Of a stretch of 64,000 bases of DNA, positions 63,322 through 64,000 are shown one piece after another. Position 1 is the first letter of the stretch; each line of letters opens with the position of its first letter. The notes beneath the pieces are model-generated. The model was not told where the DNA came from and searched no databases. It worked only from the letters and a program-made list of their open reading frames with translations. Source of the stretch: Daejeonella sp. JGW-45 (GTDB lineage Bacteria > Bacteroidota > Bacteroidia > Sphingobacteriales > Sphingobacteriaceae); contig NZ_JARKNC010000008.1 of NCBI RefSeq assembly GCF_029360805.1, positions 496,001 to 560,000 of the forward strand, read 5' to 3'. A program made the position numbers and the translations under genes.

Positions 63322-64000
63322 TTATTTAACAGGTTTTAATAATACATCCTGGTAGGTATGATCTGAGTCGGGATCAATGATCTTCATTTTGATCTGATCT
63401 ACCGAACCGTCAGGATTAAGTGAGAATGTGACGTAGGCATCACCTTTAAGGCTCTTGTTCTTCAATGTTGATATAAAGGTGTTATACTGGTAATACTTAA
63501 GCTCTCCGTTAAAATGTGGAAGGTCCTTAAACTCCATGCTCATCCCATCGCCGGAAGGCTTCAACGTTACATCTCCGTACACGGCATCCCTATACTCACC
63601 TGCCAGCTTGCTATTCGACAGATCAAATTTACCGGTTGTATCTGCCGGAACAAGATTTTTTTGCTGAGATTCCTTTAATCTTGCAAAGGCCCGGTCCTGC
63701 TCGCCTTTAAATGCGCCGATCCAGTCAAACTTGTCGTTTTTAGCATAAAAATCAAGCACATGATAGATGATAGCCCAATATGCGGCGGTTGATTCCTGGT
63801 TAGTAAATACCGTTATTCCGAGGTTCAGGTCAGGAACCATAGCTACCTGTGAAACAAAACCGGCAAGTTTGCCGCCGTGACCAACAACCTTATATTTCTG
63901 GTAGTTATACACGCGGAAGCCAAGCGCATAGCCCCAGAAATCCATTTGCGAAGGTTTTAATGCCGGCGCAACCCTGCTGATGGGGATCGGCCGGACAATA
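63322..64000 (-). CDS. Serine hydrolase (S12 type) with DUF3471 tail, cut by window end
   Basis: C-terminal ~225 residues; the frame stays open to base 64000, so the start is outside. The visible part begins near the third S12 motif region (GHGGKLAG, the KTG equivalent) and continues with a beta-rich DUF3471-type domain (LAGEYRDAVYGDVTLKPSGDG...). The SxxK Ser must lie outside the window. Such enzymes act on D-Ala-containing peptides or D-amino-acid esters. Its position 16 nt ahead of DgcN-like fits release of D-amino acids, but that is inference. Confidence 0.85.
   Translation of the reverse strand, partial: IVRPIPISRVAPALKPSQMDFWGYALGFRVYNYQKYKVVGHGGKLAGFVSQVAMVPDLNLGITVFTNQESTAAYWAIIYHVLDFYAKNDKFDWIGAFKGEQDRAFARLKESQQKNLVPADTTGKFDLSNSKLAGEYRDAVYGDVTLKPSGDGMSMEFKDLPHFNGELKYYQYNTFISTLKNKSLKGDAYVTFSLNPDGSVDQIKMKIIDPDSDHTYQDVLLKPVK

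Overview
The window is a 64 kb chromosomal stretch from a member of the Bacteroidota, most likely family Sphingobacteriaceae (Pedobacter/Mucilaginibacter-like). Three things support this. The first is the set of Bacteroidota-typical families: DUF3822, DUF4290, DUF5690, DUF2911, half-length DUF1456, short AMP nucleosidase and an Hc1-like small histone. The second is the recurrence of the Bacteroidota promoter (-33 TTTG / -7 TAnnTTTG); three sites have both boxes with 19-20 bp spacing. The third is a set of word-like repeats in several intergenic spacers. There is no rRNA, insertion sequence, prophage or CRISPR array. One tRNA, Leu(UAG), is present.

Layout. 1-1443 is the end of a TPR protein. 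1570-7116 (minus) is a tightly overlapped eight-gene block: ketoreductase, hotdog dehydratase, ACP, ketosynthase, FabI-like enoyl reductase, phosphopantetheinyl transferase, alpha/beta hydrolase and lysophospholipid-type acyltransferase. It is a self-contained small type II fatty-acid-synthase-like system and the best candidate for an undescribed pathway. 7204-19153 is mostly housekeeping: exonuclease III, an old yellow enzyme, a phosphoesterase, a RecD-like helicase, DUF3822-rsmD-coaD, a NUDIX protein divergent from pyrE, clpB and a cold-shock protein. 19316-21735 holds an N-acetylhexosamine-kinase-like gene and a DUF5690 transporter. 21991-36540 is mixed: a DbpA-like RNA helicase, lipoproteins, a GreA-like factor, an ABC-F protein, a GH20 hexosaminidase, SlyD, a DUF255 protein, an enolase-superfamily epimerase and an M20 peptidase.

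36642-38657 pairs two very small secreted or lipidated peptides with a divergent TPR membrane protein that ends in a histidine-kinase phospho-acceptor (DHp) domain but has no ATPase domain. This is a second candidate system. 38756-49270 returns to housekeeping: uvrD, DUF4290, murA with Asp in place of the catalytic Cys, a CBS-domain cysteine/cystathionine synthase, AMP nucleosidase, tig-clpP-clpX and tRNA-Leu. 49389-57063 is accessory: a BtuF-like binding protein, START-like proteins, AraC and GlxA-type regulators, an Hc1-like histone, a ThuA protein and an ArsR-SRPBCC pair with a clear autoregulatory operator. 57155-64000 (minus) ends with a serine hydrolase, a Met/Cys PLP enzyme and an operon running from a second serine hydrolase (cut by the window end) through DgcN-like DUF1611, a DgcA-like epimerase and an amino-acid permease. 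That set fits scavenging of D-glutamate or muropeptide-derived peptides.

All functional names rest on motif and family recognition by eye; no database search was run. Where the longest open frame started inside a promoter box or ahead of a signal peptide, an internal start was chosen and the reason is given in the entry.
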